Source of the DNA: Promethearchaeota archaeon
GTDB lineage: Archaea; Asgardarchaeota; Lokiarchaeia; Sigyniarchaeales; SOKP01
Direction: 5' to 3'
Assembly (NCBI GenBank): GCA_030615145.1
Contig: JAUWZT010000185.1
Span: 1 to 7,345, forward strand
DNA: 7,345 bases
The notes below the pieces were generated by a model, which saw only the letters and a program-made list of their open reading frames with translations, did not search any database and had not been told where the DNA came from. The translations under genes were made by a program, and so were the position numbers. Below, piece after piece: positions 5,712-7,345 of the stretch; within the stretch, counting starts at the first letter, position 1, and each line of letters opens with the position of its first letter.

Positions 5712-6662
5712 GTGAGCGAACAAAAAGATTGGAGATACGCTTTTTTTTTAGGATGCGTTATTCCAAATAGATATCCAATGATAGAACGTAGCATACGCGA
5801 TGTTTTCGAAGAGCTAGGAGCAGAACTATTGGACATGCCTGGAGCGTCGTGCTGTCCAGCCCCAGGAGTATTTAGGGGGTTTCATATTCCTACTTGGCTC
5901 GTTATTGCGGCTCGTAATATAGCAATAGCTGAAGAGATGGGTGTTAGTACCATGACAGGGTGTAATGGATGTTACGGTACGCTACGCGATGCTTGGTGGG
6001 ACTTAGAACATGACCGTGAAGAAAAAAAACACGTAAACAAACTCCTTGCTAAAATAGGGAAAGAATATAAAGGTAATTTTGAGCCAAAACACGTCATTCA
6101 AGCTTTATACTTAGATATGGGGAAAGAATACATCAGAGGTTTTATTAAGCACAAATTTAAGGATTTAAAAGTTGCAGTGCATTACGGATGTCATATCGTT
6201 AAACCTAGCGATAAGCGTCCATGGGATGGAGAATACGAGAATCCCACTTTCCTTGACGAGATAGTTGAGCTTACTGGGGCAACTAGTATTGAATATAAGG
6301 AAAAGTTCATGTGCTGTGGTGCTGGTGGAGCCGTCAGAACAGCCGTAAAAGAAGTCGCTGCTGATTTTACGCGTGAAAAATTAGTTAATATGCGAGAGGC
6401 AGGCGCAGATATCATTTTGAACGTCTGTCCCTTCTGCCACCTTCAATTAGACCTCGGACAGCTCGAAGTTAACAATTTCTATAAAGATATAATTGGAGAA
6501 CAATTCCATATTCCTGTAATTTATATTACGCAGTTGCTAGGCGTCGCCATGGGAATGGATCCTAGTAGACTTGGACTCATAAAGAACCACGATTTAAAAG
6601 GCGTGAGCCCATTTATTTCCATACAGCCCTTTTTAGATATGGTAAAGGAGCAATTAATTTAG
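5712..6662 (+). CDS. hdrB: CoB-CoM heterodisulfide reductase-type subunit B (HdrB), two CCG domains
   Basis: HdrB is the catalytic subunit of soluble HdrABC, where two noncubane [4Fe-4S] clusters cleave a heterodisulfide or act on an equivalent substrate. The 316-residue protein has both cysteine-rich CCG domains complete: C15, C47-C48, C84, C87 in the first and C160, C201-C202, C239, C242 in the second. These match the ten cluster ligands described in the structure of the methanogen complex. Landmarks are FFLGC near the N-terminus, SCCPAPGVFRG, TGCNGCYGTL, HYGCH, MCCGAGGAVR and NVCPFCHLQLD. The GTG start is backed by AGGAGGG 8 bases upstream and by one base of spacing from hdrC. The full set of ligands argues for an active HdrB rather than a degraded relative such as some HdrD-like or lactate-utilisation proteins. 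The physiological disulfide is not inferable. A run of nine T (5741-5749) encodes Ala-Phe-Phe-Leu at residues 10-13. Confidence 0.95.
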   Translation: MSEQKDWRYAFFLGCVIPNRYPMIERSIRDVFEELGAELLDMPGASCCPAPGVFRGFHIPTWLVIAARNIAIAEEMGVSTMTGCNGCYGTLRDAWWDLEHDREEKKHVNKLLAKIGKEYKGNFEPKHVIQALYLDMGKEYIRGFIKHKFKDLKVAVHYGCHIVKPSDKRPWDGEYENPTFLDEIVELTGATSIEYKEKFMCCGAGGAVRTAVKEVAADFTREKLVNMREAGADIILNVCPFCHLQLDLGQLEVNNFYKDIIGEQFHIPVIYITQLLGVAMGMDPSRLGLIKNHDLKGVSPFISIQPFLDMVKEQLI

Positions 6663-6666
6663 GAGG
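6661..6666 (+). promoter_or_regulatory. Shine-Dalgarno site of hdrA overlapping the hdrB stop
   Basis: AGGAGG overlaps the last two bases of the hdrB stop codon TAG and precedes the ATG at 6675 by 8 bases. An earlier ATG at 6668 is out of frame and too close, so the site supports 6675 as the hdrA start. Confidence 0.85.
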
Positions 6667-6674
6667 AATGAAAA

Positions 6675-7345
6675 ATGACGGAAAGTGAAAAGAAAATAAA
6701 AGTTACAAGAAAAACGAGACCTAAAATCGGAGTTTATGTATGCCATTGCGGTATTAATATTGCTGGCGTGGTTGATGTATACGCACTTAAGGACTACGCA
6801 TTAAGTCTTCCCGATGTGGTGTTAGCACGCGAATATAAATTTATGTGTTCAGATAACGGTCAAAATATTATTAAAGAGGATATTGAAGCGGGTTTAATCA
6901 ATCGTGTAGTTGTTGCTGCATGTTCCCCTAGAATGCACGAACCAACGTTTAGGTTAGTCTGCAAGGAAACTGGGTTGAATCAATTTTTATTTGAAATGGC
7001 AAACATACGTGAACACGCTACTTGGGTAAACATGAATGACTCTGAAGGTGCCTATATAATTGCTCAAGACCATATCAGAATGGCAGTTGCGAAAGCAAGG
7101 GTGTTATTACCTTTAGAAGTTCAAAAAGTAAGTGTAGAACCTTCATGCTTAATTATTGGAGCGGGAATCGCTGGAATGAATTCTGCTATAGACTTAGCCA
7201 AAGAAGGATATAAAGTTTATCTTGTCGAAAGAACTCCGACTATTGGTGGCCACATGGCCCAACTTGATAAAACATTCCCAACAATGGACTGTTCGGCTTG
7301 TATCATCACCCCACGGATGGTTGATGTTGCCCGAGAAAAAAATAT
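6675..7345 (+). CDS. hdrA: CoB-CoM heterodisulfide reductase-type flavoprotein subunit A (HdrA), 3'-partial
   Basis: HdrA binds FAD and several [4Fe-4S] clusters. In characterised soluble complexes it splits electrons between ferredoxin and the HdrBC branch. The first 223 residues are present of a protein usually about 650 long; the frame is open to the right edge. Visible in order are the N-terminal Cys-rich domain (VCHCGINIAG with C23 and C25, MCSDNGQ with C58, AACSPRMHEPTFR with C83), then NIREHATWVN, the FAD Rossmann motif GAGIAGM (G162, G164, G167) with acidic Glu185 at the end of the second strand, GGHMAQLDKTFPTMDC, and the cluster pair C206-C209. The remaining ligands of that cluster and the C-terminal ferredoxin domain lie beyond the window. 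The cysteines seen are ordinary Cys codons, with no selenocysteine. The gene starts 12 bases after hdrB and completes the C-B-A order. An electron-input partner (MvhD, FrhB-like or similar) may follow but is not visible. Confidence 0.95.
   Translation, partial: MTESEKKIKVTRKTRPKIGVYVCHCGINIAGVVDVYALKDYALSLPDVVLAREYKFMCSDNGQNIIKEDIEAGLINRVVVAACSPRMHEPTFRLVCKETGLNQFLFEMANIREHATWVNMNDSEGAYIIAQDHIRMAVAKARVLLPLEVQKVSVEPSCLIIGAGIAGMNSAIDLAKEGYKVYLVERTPTIGGHMAQLDKTFPTMDCSACIITPRMVDVAREKN

Noticed and set aside
6191..6415. Minus-strand ORF opposite hdrB
   Set aside because: It is antisense to the second CCG domain of hdrB, and no independent coding evidence is visible.
6668..6688. Earlier ATG before hdrA giving a six-residue ORF
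   Set aside because: It is out of frame with HdrA, only one base from the Shine-Dalgarno site, and ends at once. The ATG at 6675 has the proper spacing and frame.

Overview
The window is AT-rich and reads as archaeal. The likely promoters are TATA-type boxes, and hdrC appears leaderless. T-rich tracts rather than GC hairpins follow the genes, while several other genes keep strong Shine-Dalgarno sites. The multi-PAS cytosolic histidine kinase has an H-box reading SHELKTPLISIKGFTELL and a C-terminal stretch IERYGQGWDVGIEGTGLGL. From memory, these are very like the kinases expanded in Asgard archaea, especially Lokiarchaeia. I take an Asgard (Lokiarchaeia-like) archaeon as the best guess, with moderate confidence; no taxonomic marker is present.

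Layout, all on the + strand. (1) 1-1370: the C-terminal three quarters of a tungsten/molybdenum-pterin aldehyde:ferredoxin oxidoreductase (AOR) family enzyme, cut by the left edge. (2) 1371-1567: an intergenic region with a T-rich terminator-like tract, a TATA candidate and a strong ribosome-binding site. (3) 1568-4432: a 954-residue soluble sensor histidine kinase with four PAS domains, a remnant of another PAS, a divergent GAF-like region, HisKA and HATPase_c. (4) About 4529-4753: a small charged helical protein of unknown function with an uncertain start codon. (5) 4754-5095: a 342-base intergenic region. It holds a T-tract, a short open reading segment on the minus strand without a start codon, and two adjacent dyad symmetries (5003-5020 and 5022-5046) just upstream of the hdr promoter. 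(6) 5096-7345: a tight hdrC-hdrB-hdrA cluster encoding a soluble heterodisulfide-reductase-type complex, with hdrA cut by the right edge.

How the genes fit together: HdrC carries two [4Fe-4S] clusters and passes electrons between HdrA (FAD and Fe-S, the bifurcating subunit in characterised complexes) and HdrB (two CCG domains, noncubane [4Fe-4S] clusters). The AOR-family enzyme would exchange electrons with ferredoxin, which is also a substrate or product of HdrABC. A shared ferredoxin pool is therefore a reasonable link between the two ends of the window. The kinase, the small ORF and their own transcription signals lie between them, so AOR and Hdr are probably not co-transcribed. I saw no RNA gene, CRISPR array or insertion sequence.
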